Origin: Gracilimonas tropica DSM 19535
GTDB lineage: Bacteria; Bacteroidota; Rhodothermia; Balneolales; Balneolaceae
Reading direction: 5' to 3'
Assembly (NCBI RefSeq): GCF_000375425.1
Contig: NZ_AQXG01000003.1
Coordinates: 248,001 to 312,000 of the forward strand
DNA length: 64,000 nucleotides
Of this stretch, positions 34,700-43,631 are shown in pieces (the first letter of the stretch is position 1; every line of letters begins with the position of its first letter). The position numbers and the translations under genes were made by a program. Below the pieces are notes generated by a model, which saw nothing but the letters and a program-made list of their open reading frames with translations, made no database searches and was not told the DNA's origin.

Positions 34700-35553
34700 G
34701 ACAACAAAGTTTCTATTTCAAGGTGATTCTCTGAAAAACGCTGATCCCGCTTGAGGATCAGAAGGGCTTGCCTTCCCAATGATTTGTAAAGCCCGAGTAA
34801 TTCTTCGTCCTCTTTCAGTCGTTCAATATGATCACGAACCGTCTCAACATCACCTCTGGCAATTGGCCCTGTTAAGGCTTCTTCTGTTCCCAATTCCCGA
34901 ACATTTTCTAAAGTGTTCTCCATAAGTGGAGCGAGTGCTTTCAGAGCTATTTTGGCCGAAATATTCCCCTTCTGAGCAATTACAGAAGCAATTTCCGCTA
35001 AGACAACTAAATAATTTGAAGCCACAACCGCAGACATATGCAAAAATGGTTTCGCTTCTTTGTCAACCCGAAACGAGTTGCTTTCCAGTTCATCGGCTAT
35101 GTTCTCTAATAAACAGAGGACTGCTTCATCCCCCTCCATATCAAACCATGTTCCTTTAAAGCTAAGCATGTTCGGGGTGACCGCTTTCATGGGATGAAAT
35201 GATGCCACCATCGCCCCGTTTTCCTTCAATGGTTTCAAGGCTTCTGAGGTAAGCGTCCCTGAACAATGCACCAAAAACTTTCCGACCAGTTCTTGTGTGT
35301 TTTCAGCTATTGTTTCTGCAACGGGAATAATGGCATCATCCGATACCGTAATAAAAATTAACTCCCCTAATTCATTAGAGTGGCTCGGCAATCCTGTTTT
35401 GAAATGTGTTTCAGGATGAGATTTGATCAGGTTTTCAGAGCAGGTGCTTCGGGAAAAAACCGTAATCACTTCAAAATTTTGATTGGAAAGAGCCTTAAGC
35501 AAGGCGGTCCCCACACGTCCAGGTCCTATGATGGAAATACGGGGTTTCTTCAT
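34696..35553 (-). CDS. DUF2520/Rossmann-like oxidoreductase-type protein
   Basis: The 285-residue protein has an NAD(P)-binding start (RISIIGPGRVGTALLKAL, residues 4-21) followed by the DUF2520 C-terminal helical region (MKAVTPNMLSFKGTWFDMEGDE, and ASNYLVVLAEIA). Relatives resemble 6-phosphogluconate/ketopantoate-type reductases, but no substrate is established. It is in a three-gene operon with ATL (4-bp overlap) and a MEMO-like protein (one base upstream). Confidence 0.75.
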   Translation of the reverse strand: MKKPRISIIGPGRVGTALLKALSNQNFEVITVFSRSTCSENLIKSHPETHFKTGLPSHSNELGELIFITVSDDAIIPVAETIAENTQELVGKFLVHCSGTLTSEALKPLKENGAMVASFHPMKAVTPNMLSFKGTWFDMEGDEAVLCLLENIADELESNSFRVDKEAKPFLHMSAVVASNYLVVLAEIASVIAQKGNISAKIALKALAPLMENTLENVRELGTEEALTGPIARGDVETVRDHIERLKEDEELLGLYKSLGRQALLILKRDQRFSENHLEIETLLS

Positions 35554-35554
35554 A

Positions 35555-36307
35555 CTACACCATTTGATGTTGTCTTCTTATGGCATATCCGCAAATGTGC
35601 TTGGCGGTTTCAATATGGTCCAAAAACTCAACATTATATCCCCAGGAACGGGCAACCATAATGCCACTCATAAATGCCCGAGCTCCTTTCACCGTTTTCT
35701 CATTGCTGTTCAGGTAATGCATCAATCCCGATTCCTTGTTGTCCAATACCAGGGATCGGATCTTCTCAAGTTCTTCAGGGCTTGAAGCAGGCACATCGCA
35801 GCAAAAAACGATCAATGCATTTTTTTGTAGGAGCAGTTCATCTAATGTAAACGCCAACTCTCGGACAATGGCCGGATCATAATCACCGATTTGCAGGCTT
35901 ACTACCTCAAAATCATCGAAACAGGCCTGCAGAAAAGGAAGCTGTGTGAACAAACTCATCTCCTTACTATAGCCTTCATCTGCAATAAAAAAATCGTCTT
36001 CTTCATCACAAAACTCATTTCTGAGGTAATCATTCACCGGAACCTTCCCAAACCGGGTTTCAAATGAAGTATTAGAAGGCATGGCCAGTTTCTTTTGTAA
36101 ATGACCGGTATAAGATTCGATAACCACCACCGTATTAAAACTCTGATTGACCACCGTTTTGTAAGCTGTGCAGACTTCGCCGAGGTTATTTTCGTCCAGA
36201 TTATTAGGCACGAATAACATGCGCACTTCCTCTTCGAGGCTATTTAAATGAGGAGCTTGTTCAATCTGCTGACGAATCTCTTTTTTAGAGAGGTTGTGAA
36301 CATCCAT
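35555..36307 (-). CDS. MEMO1-like protein (AmmeMemoRadiSam system protein B family), divergent
   Basis: The 250-residue protein keeps the MEMO scaffold: FNTVVVIESYTGH, then FETRFGKVPVND and FTQLPFLQACFDDFEVVSLQIG, and a core strand NALIVFCCDVPAS. The usual metal-type histidines are partly missing: the AHEHSLE-type segment reads EGYSKEMSLFTQ. The protein may be a degenerate or re-purposed member. It is divergent from no partner of the AMMECR1 or radical SAM type here. It heads the ATL/DUF2520 operon. Confidence 0.6.
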   Translation of the reverse strand: MDVHNLSKKEIRQQIEQAPHLNSLEEEVRMLFVPNNLDENNLGEVCTAYKTVVNQSFNTVVVIESYTGHLQKKLAMPSNTSFETRFGKVPVNDYLRNEFCDEEDDFFIADEGYSKEMSLFTQLPFLQACFDDFEVVSLQIGDYDPAIVRELAFTLDELLLQKNALIVFCCDVPASSPEELEKIRSLVLDNKESGLMHYLNSNEKTVKGARAFMSGIMVARSWGYNVEFLDHIETAKHICGYAIRRQHQMV

Positions 36308-36413
36308 AATGCTGATCTGTATCTAAGGTTCTTTAAGCTAAAAAAGCCCAAAGAAATCTTTCCCTATTCCCGAAGGAATGATTTCTCTGAGCTTCAGCGA
36401 TATTGTATCAAAT

Positions 36414-37046
36414 TTATTGGCTTTGATAAGCTAATGCTATCTGATGATTAAGTTGTTTGAAACTACAAATTTCGAAGTAATATTCATTGTTAAATCTGAC
36501 GGAAAAGCGGTTTTTTTTATTTTTGTGAATCTGAACCTCATTGAGATTGGTTCGGAGTCCCGTTCCCATGCATTTTACGGCCGCTTCTTTTATAGTCCAA
36601 AGTTGCACCGGGTTTTCGCGAAGTAAATATGCCTGTTCTTCCTCACTCAATATTCGCTTTAGCACTCTTTCATTTACCACGCGACTTTTTTGTTCTACAT
36701 CCAGCCCCATATCAATCGTTTTAGAAAGCGCACAAAAAACATGGCTTTGAGAGTGCGAAAAACTAACGAAAGCATGCTCCCCTTCAATCTCAAAAAAGGG
36801 TTTTCCCTCTTCATGTTTTGACAGTTTGATGATGGAAAGATCCAAACCTGATTGTTCGAGCAGATATCGAAACAGATGGCGAGCTGTAAGAAATTCAGCT
36901 TGCCGTTTAGGATTCAGGAAATTTGAAAACTCTATTCCCTCATGCTTACTGAGCACATTTTTTGAATACCTATCCGAGATTCGGGCATATCCCAAAATCA
37001 CTTTCTCCGGCCAGTTCTCAATCTTTGAAGTGTCAATTTTTTCCAT
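36414..37046 (-). CDS. 4'-phosphopantetheinyl transferase (Sfp-like)
   Basis: The 210-residue enzyme carries FVSFSHSQSHVFCALSKTIDMGLDVEQKSR (two pieces; the Mg-binding D-x-E in GLDVE) and WTIKEAAVKCMGTGL, the KEAxxK motif of Sfp-type transferases. It installs the phosphopantetheine arm on acyl- or peptidyl-carrier proteins. The N-terminal region differs from AcpS, so it is an Sfp-type enzyme of broad or secondary-metabolite use. No synthase cluster is in the window. Confidence 0.88.
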   Translation of the reverse strand: MEKIDTSKIENWPEKVILGYARISDRYSKNVLSKHEGIEFSNFLNPKRQAEFLTARHLFRYLLEQSGLDLSIIKLSKHEEGKPFFEIEGEHAFVSFSHSQSHVFCALSKTIDMGLDVEQKSRVVNERVLKRILSEEEQAYLLRENPVQLWTIKEAAVKCMGTGLRTNLNEVQIHKNKKNRFSVRFNNEYYFEICSFKQLNHQIALAYQSQ

Positions 37047-37242
37047 AGAGGAAAAGTATCAAATTTTGCAGGCGGATGAGAATAAAATCAATAGAAAAGC
37101 AAAAAATGACGGAGAGAAAGGTTCCACCAAAACAATCTTCGTTTCTACATTCGGAGAGAAAGCGGGACAGGCTTCTCATCCCTCCTTTCTGATATCAAAA
37201 AAATCATCCATTAGGTTTGAAAGATGGGTTTGAAAATGAATG

Positions 37243-37331
37243 CGGAGAGGGAGGGATTCGAACCCTCGGTACCCCGGAGGGGGCACACTCGCTTTCCAGG
37301 CGAGCCCATTCGACCGCTCTGGCACCTCTCC
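37243..37331 (-). tRNA. tRNA-Ser(GGA)
   Basis: On the minus strand the acceptor GGAGAGG (37331 leftwards) pairs with CCTCTCC, with discriminator G. The anticodon stem-loop CTCGCCT-GGA-AAGCGAG places GGA as the anticodon (Ser, TCC). A long variable arm (TGCCCCCTCCGGGGTAC) is present as expected for tRNA-Ser, followed by the T-loop GGTTCGAATCC. No CCA is encoded. The flanking 190-200 bases on each side are gene-free; a weak promoter-like CAAC-CC-TA complement (37386 region) cannot be confirmed. Confidence 0.95.
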
Positions 37332-37533
37332 GTTAATAATGATGAACAGCCCGTCGAAGGGCGCCTAAGATAGAAGTATTTCAACCCTATATCAACGAAA
37401 TTTGTAGTTAGTTTTTAAATAAATAACGATCCCTAAAACCTCCGAAATTTGACTTCCTTTTTCTTATTCAAATCGGCATTTCTACATACCTGGAATACAC
37501 TGTAAATAATTAAAATTTTTAGCTGCACTACAT

Positions 37534-38211
37534 TCAAAAGCCAACTCTGAAATTGTTCACAACATAACTGCGAACGGGTTGACCGTCATCTCTGGCCGGA
37601 GTAAATTTCCACTTCGAAGCCGCTTCCATGACCGCCTTCATCAGGCCATACCCAATATCGTTCACCACTTCATATTCCTCTCCCTCGTAAACCCTAATCT
37701 CCGAAATATAGAAATCTTCGACCTGACCATTCGTCCCGACCAAAAAGGTTACTTCGATCAACGCTTTTACGTTCGCGCGCTTAGCAGCTTCGGGTATGGT
37801 CGGTTCTACGATACGAACTAACCCTGCCGGCTGCTGAGGACTTCCAATGATCTCTCCTTCTCCTTCAGTTTGAGCGGTACCTTGTTCTCCGGTAGCATCA
37901 TATTTTGTGAATATATCGTCAAAATCAGGGAAGTCGATCTCTTCCTCAATAACTCTATCATTAGGTACGGGAATCGGTACGACCGGTTTTGGCGGAGCTG
38001 CAGGAGCTGTGGTTTGTTTGGTGATGATGGCATTCTCCACATAGGTTACCTCTTCAGCAAAAGTATCCACATATGCTCTTGGAGGTTTTGGCTGAACCGG
38101 CCACAGTTTAAAAACACCGATTAGGATCAACTCCGCAAATATTAAAGACAGCATGAACCGATGCTCGTGGTCAAGCTCGCCGTAATAGATATCGCGGATT
38201 TTATTGATCAA
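37534..38211 (-). CDS. Energy transducer TonB-like protein
   Basis: The 225-residue protein has a short cytoplasmic head, one transmembrane helix (about 20-38, LSLIFAELILIGVFKLWP), a Pro-rich linker with PPKPVVPIPVPNDR, and a C-terminal TonB domain (about 130-225, ALIEVTFLVGTNGQVEDFYIS and ASKWKFTPARDDGQPV). Such proteins energise outer-membrane receptors from the inner membrane. The start is TTG; an ATG 19 codons later would shorten the cytoplasmic head. It overlaps plsC by four bases as the last gene of the accC-murQ-plsC operon. Confidence 0.85.
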   Translation of the reverse strand: MINKIRDIYYGELDHEHRFMLSLIFAELILIGVFKLWPVQPKPPRAYVDTFAEEVTYVENAIITKQTTAPAAPPKPVVPIPVPNDRVIEEEIDFPDFDDIFTKYDATGEQGTAQTEGEGEIIGSPQQPAGLVRIVEPTIPEAAKRANVKALIEVTFLVGTNGQVEDFYISEIRVYEGEEYEVVNDIGYGLMKAVMEAASKWKFTPARDDGQPVRSYVVNNFRVGF

Positions 38212-38936
38212 GTTATTCTCAATTCGTTAAGCTGTTCTTCCATGATCTTACGGGTGTGATCTTTTAATGATTTCATATCATCAAATGAGTCGGGATCGAT
38301 GGCATCCAATACCTTCAGTTTGAAATTTACTTTTGGATTTAGCTTTTTTGATCCCGGTGGCATTGCCTTATATCCTCCGTTAATGACCATGGGCTGTAGT
38401 GCAAAACCATGCTCTTTTGCCAAGAGGAATGGCCCGTTCTTAAACGGTTTTAACTTCCCATCCATTGTGCGGGTGCCTTCAGGAAATATCATAACCGGAA
38501 CCAGGTCTTTTAGTGGTTTTACCAAATTATTGAGTTTCTTAAGAGCAGTTTTACTTTTTCGGTTGATGGTAAGATGGCCCGTAAGCCATACCAGCCAGCC
38601 CATCACCGGGATGTAAGTGAGACTGCGCTTGGACACCCATTTCATTTTCCAGGGAACATGATAGATCAGTGCCATATCCAAAAAGCTTTGATGATTGGAT
38701 ACAAAAACGGTAGGCTTGGATGGATCGAATTTGTCGACACCCTCAAACTGCATTTTCCAAAATGGACTGGCTTTCATCATGCATCTCGCCATAATCGAAA
38801 GGGTGAAATTTGGAGCCTTTCGGTACGGATCGAAGGGAAATGTAACCAAAAACACCAGCGATATGATCACAAAAAAGACCAGAAACAGCACTGAGAAGTA
38901 GGTAAATACAAAGATACTGAAGAGGGTGCGCAACAT
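38208..38936 (-). CDS. plsC: 1-acyl-sn-glycerol-3-phosphate acyltransferase (PlsC)
   Basis: The 242-residue integral-membrane acyltransferase has an N-terminal hydrophobic anchor (about 8-32), catalytic NHQSFLD (Hx4D) and MIFPEGTRTMDG for the phosphate site. It makes phosphatidic acid from lysophosphatidate in the inner membrane. It overlaps tonB by four bases and starts two bases after murQ. This is the more canonical of two PlsC homologues in the window. Confidence 0.85.
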   Translation of the reverse strand: MLRTLFSIFVFTYFSVLFLVFFVIISLVFLVTFPFDPYRKAPNFTLSIMARCMMKASPFWKMQFEGVDKFDPSKPTVFVSNHQSFLDMALIYHVPWKMKWVSKRSLTYIPVMGWLVWLTGHLTINRKSKTALKKLNNLVKPLKDLVPVMIFPEGTRTMDGKLKPFKNGPFLLAKEHGFALQPMVINGGYKAMPPGSKKLNPKVNFKLKVLDAIDPDSFDDMKSLKDHTRKIMEEQLNELRIT

Positions 38937-38938
38937 GG

Positions 38939-39874
38939 TTAATTCAAACTTAGAAGTGCTTTTCGAACAAAACCATCATGTTTTTTAAGATGTTCTTTTG
39001 CTTCTTCTAATGATAGATTTCCAAGAGCCATGAGCAATGCGGTTTTAACATGTCCGTTGGTAGCTTTTAGCAATTCTTCTGCTTTTTCATAATCAATTTC
39101 TGAAAAGATCATAAGTATGCGCTTAGCTCTTTCCACCAATTTTTCGTTGGTAAGCATCAGGTCAACCATCACATTTTCATAGATCTTACCCTGACGGATC
39201 ATGGCCCCGGTGGTGATCATATTCAATACCATTTTCTGAGCCGTACCGCTTTTCATACGGGTACTTCCCATGATCACTTCCGGCCCCACCGGTACATCGA
39301 TCAAATAGTCCACCTCTAAATCTATCTGCTCTGCGGGAACGGTAGTCACGAGGATGGTTTTGCATCCTCTTTTAGCGGCTTCTTTTAAAGCACCGTGCAC
39401 ATAGGGCGTTCTTCCGCTTGCAGCTAGTCCACATATAACATCAGGTGGAGCAGCATTGGCTTTATCAACGTCTTTAGCTCCAATTTTTTCGGAGTCTTCC
39501 GCCCCTTCCTGGGCTACAAACATTGCGTCTTTACCTCCTGCAATAAATCCTTCTACCTGTTCGGGGGGAGTTCCAAAAGTAGGCGGACACTCTGCTGCAT
39601 CCAGCACTCCTAATCTTCCACTTGTACCCGCTCCGAAATACAGTAAACGTCCACCCATTTGAAAAGCATCTGCCACCAATTCGATAACGTCAGCGATCAC
39701 ATCATTTCGCTTGCCAACTTGTTCTGCTACGTTCTTGTCGGCTTCATTGATCAATTGTGCGATTTGCAAAGGCGAAGCCAGATCGATCTCTAAAGTGTCC
39801 GGATTTCTCCCCTCCGTTGCCAGGTTTTCAAGTTTAGTAAATAGTTTTTTGCGCTCTGTAGAATCAGTTGTCAT
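38939..39874 (-). CDS. murQ: N-acetylmuramic acid 6-phosphate etherase MurQ
   Basis: The 311-residue SIS-domain enzyme has YFGAGTSGRLGVLDAAECPPTFGTPPEQVEG in the sugar-phosphate site (two consecutive pieces) and ANAAPPDVICGLAASGRTPYV. It cleaves the lactyl ether of MurNAc-6-P to give GlcNAc-6-P for cell-wall recycling. The C-terminal UBA-like helices (EAEELLKATNGHVKTALLM) are typical. It is ten bases downstream of accC. Confidence 0.93.
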   Translation of the reverse strand: MTTDSTERKKLFTKLENLATEGRNPDTLEIDLASPLQIAQLINEADKNVAEQVGKRNDVIADVIELVADAFQMGGRLLYFGAGTSGRLGVLDAAECPPTFGTPPEQVEGFIAGGKDAMFVAQEGAEDSEKIGAKDVDKANAAPPDVICGLAASGRTPYVHGALKEAAKRGCKTILVTTVPAEQIDLEVDYLIDVPVGPEVIMGSTRMKSGTAQKMVLNMITTGAMIRQGKIYENVMVDLMLTNEKLVERAKRILMIFSEIDYEKAEELLKATNGHVKTALLMALGNLSLEEAKEHLKKHDGFVRKALLSLN

Positions 39875-39883
39875 TGTTTATTT

Positions 39884-41380
39884 TTATTGTCTTTTTCGGT
39901 TTTTCCACCATAATGCGGTTTCTGCGGAATTTTCCATTTCATAGGATGCTTCACCATTTTCCCGGTTTATATTTTTTAGCAGTGATGCAGCCACCGCAAT
40001 GTCTTCAGCCGGTAATTCGGGCTGCATATTTTCAGGGGTGAAATGATCTTTTACGAAGTGGGTATCATATTTTGCTTCTATAAAAGCAGGATGATTAAGC
40101 GTAAATTCACAGAAAGGGATCGTAGTTCGGCAACCGGCGATCTCATATTCATCCAGCGCCCGCAACATTCTTTTTCTTGCTGTTTCGCGATCCGGCCCGT
40201 GGACGCTCAGCTTGGAGATCATGGGATCATAATTGATCGTAATCTGTTGCCCTTCTTCCACCCCTGCATCTACCCGAATGCCTGATCCGGTCGGTACTCT
40301 GTGTTTCTTAAGCAATCCCGTACTGGGTAAGAAGTTTTCTGCAGGATCTTCCGCATAAATACGGCATTCAATAGCATGCCCGTTGATTGAAAGGTCTTCT
40401 TGTTTGAAAGGCAATTCTTTTCCTTCGGCTACTAAGATCTGAAGTGCAACCAGGTCTGTTCCGGTGATCATCTCCGTTACCGGATGCTCTACCTGCAGAC
40501 GGGTATTCATTTCCAGAAAGTAAAAATTGAGATGTTTATCCACCAAAAACTCAATGGTACCTGCCCCAATATAATCACAAGCCTTGGCTGCTTTAATGGC
40601 TGCTTTTGACATCTCTTCCCGTAACTCAGGGGTCAGTAAAGCACATGGGGCTTCCTCGATCACTTTTTGATGCCGACGCTGAACCGAGCATTCCCGATCG
40701 TATACATGAAAGGTATTTCCATGAGTATCAGCGATGATCTGAAATTCCACATGACGCGGTTCTTCTAAATATTTTTCGATGTAAATGCGGTCATCTCCAA
40801 AGGCATTGCGTGCTTCCGACTTAGCGGCTTTTATGCTTGCTTCGAATTCTTCTTTCTTGTGCACAATACGCATCCCTTTTCCACCGCCGCCTGCAGCAGC
40901 CTTCACCAAAATGGGATACCCGATCTCATCGGCTACCCTCCGCGCTTCTTCAATATCCTTGAGTTCGCTCTTCAAGCCCGGAGGTGTGGGCACATTGTGC
41001 TGGCTCATCAACTCCCGGGCTTCGGTCTTATCTCCCATTAAGCTGATAGCCTTGGGTTTTGGCCCTATAAAAATGATGCCTTCTTTATCGCATCGTTCTG
41101 CAAATGCGGCATTTTCACTTAGAAATCCATAGCCCGGATGAATGGCATCTGCACCGGTTTGTTTTGCGGCATCTATGATCTTATCGATCACAAGATAGCT
41201 TTCTGAGGAGGCGGCCTCTCCAATAAATACAGATTCATCAGCATGGAGCACATGGGGAGAATGAGCATCCGGACGAGAATATACTGCTACTGTTTTAATT
41301 CCAAGTTCTTTACAGGTATGAATTACTCTGAGCGCAATTTCGCCCCTGTTAGCTATAAGAATCTTCTTTATTTGAGCCAT
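39884..41380 (-). CDS. accC: Acetyl-CoA carboxylase, biotin carboxylase subunit
   Basis: The 498-residue ATP-grasp enzyme starts with IKKILIANRGEIALRVIHT. It carries the Gly-rich ATP lid (KAAAGGGGKGMRIV), the biotin-carboxylase region with QVEHPVTEMITGTDLV and RLQVEHP, and the C-terminal B domain. A roughly 45-residue tail (after FVKDHFTPENMQ) is beyond the usual AccC length and is a weak mimic of propionyl/methylcrotonyl-type subunits. No accB neighbour is seen, so the biotin carrier must be elsewhere. Confidence 0.88.
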   Translation of the reverse strand: MAQIKKILIANRGEIALRVIHTCKELGIKTVAVYSRPDAHSPHVLHADESVFIGEAASSESYLVIDKIIDAAKQTGADAIHPGYGFLSENAAFAERCDKEGIIFIGPKPKAISLMGDKTEARELMSQHNVPTPPGLKSELKDIEEARRVADEIGYPILVKAAAGGGGKGMRIVHKKEEFEASIKAAKSEARNAFGDDRIYIEKYLEEPRHVEFQIIADTHGNTFHVYDRECSVQRRHQKVIEEAPCALLTPELREEMSKAAIKAAKACDYIGAGTIEFLVDKHLNFYFLEMNTRLQVEHPVTEMITGTDLVALQILVAEGKELPFKQEDLSINGHAIECRIYAEDPAENFLPSTGLLKKHRVPTGSGIRVDAGVEEGQQITINYDPMISKLSVHGPDRETARKRMLRALDEYEIAGCRTTIPFCEFTLNHPAFIEAKYDTHFVKDHFTPENMQPELPAEDIAVAASLLKNINRENGEASYEMENSAETALWWKNRKRQ

Positions 41381-41448
41381 AAAATCCGATTTTAGTTTTT
41401 TCTAATGATAGGACTTTACGCAATGATTCTCCACGTAGATTAGCGGTA

Positions 41449-42423
41449 TTAACTGGCTGATTTCATTTCCATAAAAACACGGGGCAGAATAGACAGCTTC
41501 TCCGTGTAATTAAGATATGCCCGGGTATCAAAAACGTTGTATTCGTTTTCTTCGATCTTGTTCAGGATGCGGCTGTAATTATGGCGAGCAAGATAAACCG
41601 GCAGCCGGCTGTCACTTGAAAGCATAGAAATTCCTATATCCGCACGTCTGTAATATTCCCGGGCACGTTCGATCTGAAACTTCATCAACTCTATAAAGTT
41701 TTCATCTTTCCGGTTTTGAAAGAGTTGCTGTTCTGAAATATCAAATTGCTTTAATTCATCCTGCGGTAAATAAATTCGGCCTCTTTGCAAATCCTCCCCA
41801 ACATCCCGGAGAATATTGGTAAGCTGCATAGCAATTCCCAAATCAACCGCATAATCAAGTGCCTTAGGATTCGTGTAGCCAAATACTTCGCTGGTCATCA
41901 GACCAACCACAGAGGCAACTTTATAGGAATAGTCATATACCTCTTCAAAATTCTCAAAACGTGATTTAACCAAATCGGTCTTTACCCCATCCATCAGCAG
42001 TAAAGGAAGTTCAATGGAAATATCATATTGAAGGAGCGTATCTGAAAATGCTTTAAGGATAGGGTCGTTTGCACATTCGCCGTTGTATACTCGAATGAGA
42101 TGATCCTTGAAGGTGCTTAATTTTTCTTCAACCTGCTCCACCGTAATAGCCTTATTAAGAATCAAGTCTTCGGCCTCATCCACCAAGTCATCGAGATATC
42201 TGCAAAGCCCATAGATCGCAAAGATCCCCCTCTGCTTTTCATTGGGAAGAAATCTCGTGGCCATGTAAAAGGTCTTGGCGTGCTCTTTTGTGATAAGCCT
42301 GCAATGCGAGTAGGCTTGCTTCAAACCATCATCCTGAAGATCTTCGATCACCGACCGGTGAAAGGAAGTCTTCTCATACAGAGGTCTTAGTAGGTGATAT
42401 GGAATACTCAGCAGGTTCGTCAT
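41449..42423 (-). CDS. Phytoene/squalene synthase family protein
   Basis: The 324-residue prenyl synthase has the first Asp-rich motif DDLVDEAED (about residues 77-85) and the second one near DVGEDLQRGRIYLPQDEL. LTNILRDVGEDL is typical of phytoene synthase (CrtB). It condenses two geranylgeranyl diphosphates to phytoene if CrtB, or farnesyl units if squalene synthase; the RGRIYLPQDEL tail favours CrtB. No crtI or other carotenoid gene is adjacent. It is divergent from the LacI gene. Confidence 0.8.
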   Translation of the reverse strand: MTNLLSIPYHLLRPLYEKTSFHRSVIEDLQDDGLKQAYSHCRLITKEHAKTFYMATRFLPNEKQRGIFAIYGLCRYLDDLVDEAEDLILNKAITVEQVEEKLSTFKDHLIRVYNGECANDPILKAFSDTLLQYDISIELPLLLMDGVKTDLVKSRFENFEEVYDYSYKVASVVGLMTSEVFGYTNPKALDYAVDLGIAMQLTNILRDVGEDLQRGRIYLPQDELKQFDISEQQLFQNRKDENFIELMKFQIERAREYYRRADIGISMLSSDSRLPVYLARHNYSRILNKIEENEYNVFDTRAYLNYTEKLSILPRVFMEMKSAS

Positions 42424-42609
42424 AATCTTGATGTCTTTTAGCTAAAGCTCAAAAACATTTAAAAACGTTCCCGGCATTTATAATTATTTGGTAATAACAT
42501 TTTCAGAAGGATATATTTATACTTGTTTATTGAAATGGTTATATTAATCGTTTAATATATCTTAATCTAATTAACCCATACAACAATTACAGCTAAATAA
42601 TTAAGCCAA
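42424..42609. promoter_or_regulatory. Divergent promoter region crtB-like / lacI-like
   Basis: This 186-base AT-rich gap between divergent genes must hold both promoters. A TATACTTG (near TAnnTTTG) and TTATTG words are present upstream of the LacI-type gene. An AAAACGTTCCCG segment at about 42459-42470 resembles half-sites of LacI-family operators but is not a palindrome. Confidence 0.2.
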
Positions 42610-43626
42610 ATGAATAAAAAAGTAACAATCTATGAGGTTGCTAAACAGGCTGAGGTCGCAATTTCTACTGTTTCGCGCGTATTGAATGGGTCAGAAAATG
42701 TATCAGAGAAGACAAAAGAGAAGGTCCAAAAAGCAATCAAGGAATTGAATTTCCGTCCCCAGGTTAGCGCCCGAAAACTGGCTAGCAAAGAGCCTCAAAT
42801 GCTGGCAATTGCTGTTCCTTCATTCACCACCCCTTATTTTAATGAAGTACTGAAAGGTGTAAAGGATGAGATCAAGAAAATGGATCTCGATATCATTATG
42901 TACAATACCGGGTCGAAAGACCCGGAGGAAGGTGTTCAAAACTTTTTTGACAGAGGCACCGCCGACGCCGTTATCCTTCTTTCCATCAATGTGAGCGACC
43001 GTGTTCATGAATTGATGCAGGCTACCCAAACACCGGCCGTGCTGGTAAACTCATCGCACCCCTCCTATAATTACTTCATGCTAAATGATTACCAGGGTGG
43101 ATACTTAGCCGGTGAACATTTGGTGAAGCAGGGATTTGAAAATCTTGGAATGATAACTACCATTGTGGAGTCTCAAAGTTCCAAAGAGCGTATGAGAGGC
43201 TTCAAAGATGCCCTCAAAAATTATAAAATGAAGATCGATGAAGAGCTTTTTATGAGTGGCGATACCACTAAGCATGGTGGCTTTACAGAAGAAGCCGGTT
43301 TCGAAGCCATCTACAAGTATGAAAAGCTGGGCAGGTTCCCGGATGCTATCTTTTGCTCTAATGATACCCAGGCCGTAGGAGCTATTTATGCGCTTTCAAA
43401 ATTAGGCATGCGCGTACCAAACGATATTGCCATTATGGGTTATGATAATATCAAGCTCAGCAAATATCTTGACCTGACTACTGTTGATCAAAAGATGTAT
43501 ACCATTGGCGTTCAAGCAACGAAAAGGTTGGCAGAAGTGATTGAAAAACCAAGTGATGAGCTTTATCAAACGACTATTAATCCGGTTCTGGTACAGCGCG
43601 GTTCAACCCAAAACATGAAGAAATAA
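42610..43626 (+). CDS. LacI-family transcriptional regulator
   Basis: The 338-residue repressor has an N-terminal helix-turn-helix (VTIYEVAKQAEVAISTVSRVLNG, residues 5-27) and a hinge helix (NFRPQVSARKLASK). The periplasmic-binding-like effector domain contains VILLSINVSDRV and DAIFCSNDTQAVGAIYAL. The effector is likely a sugar or nucleobase. It lies six bases upstream of purC, but a purine link is only suggested by position. Its own operator is not located. Confidence 0.85.
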   Translation: MNKKVTIYEVAKQAEVAISTVSRVLNGSENVSEKTKEKVQKAIKELNFRPQVSARKLASKEPQMLAIAVPSFTTPYFNEVLKGVKDEIKKMDLDIIMYNTGSKDPEEGVQNFFDRGTADAVILLSINVSDRVHELMQATQTPAVLVNSSHPSYNYFMLNDYQGGYLAGEHLVKQGFENLGMITTIVESQSSKERMRGFKDALKNYKMKIDEELFMSGDTTKHGGFTEEAGFEAIYKYEKLGRFPDAIFCSNDTQAVGAIYALSKLGMRVPNDIAIMGYDNIKLSKYLDLTTVDQKMYTIGVQATKRLAEVIEKPSDELYQTTINPVLVQRGSTQNMKK

Positions 43627-43631
43627 AAATA

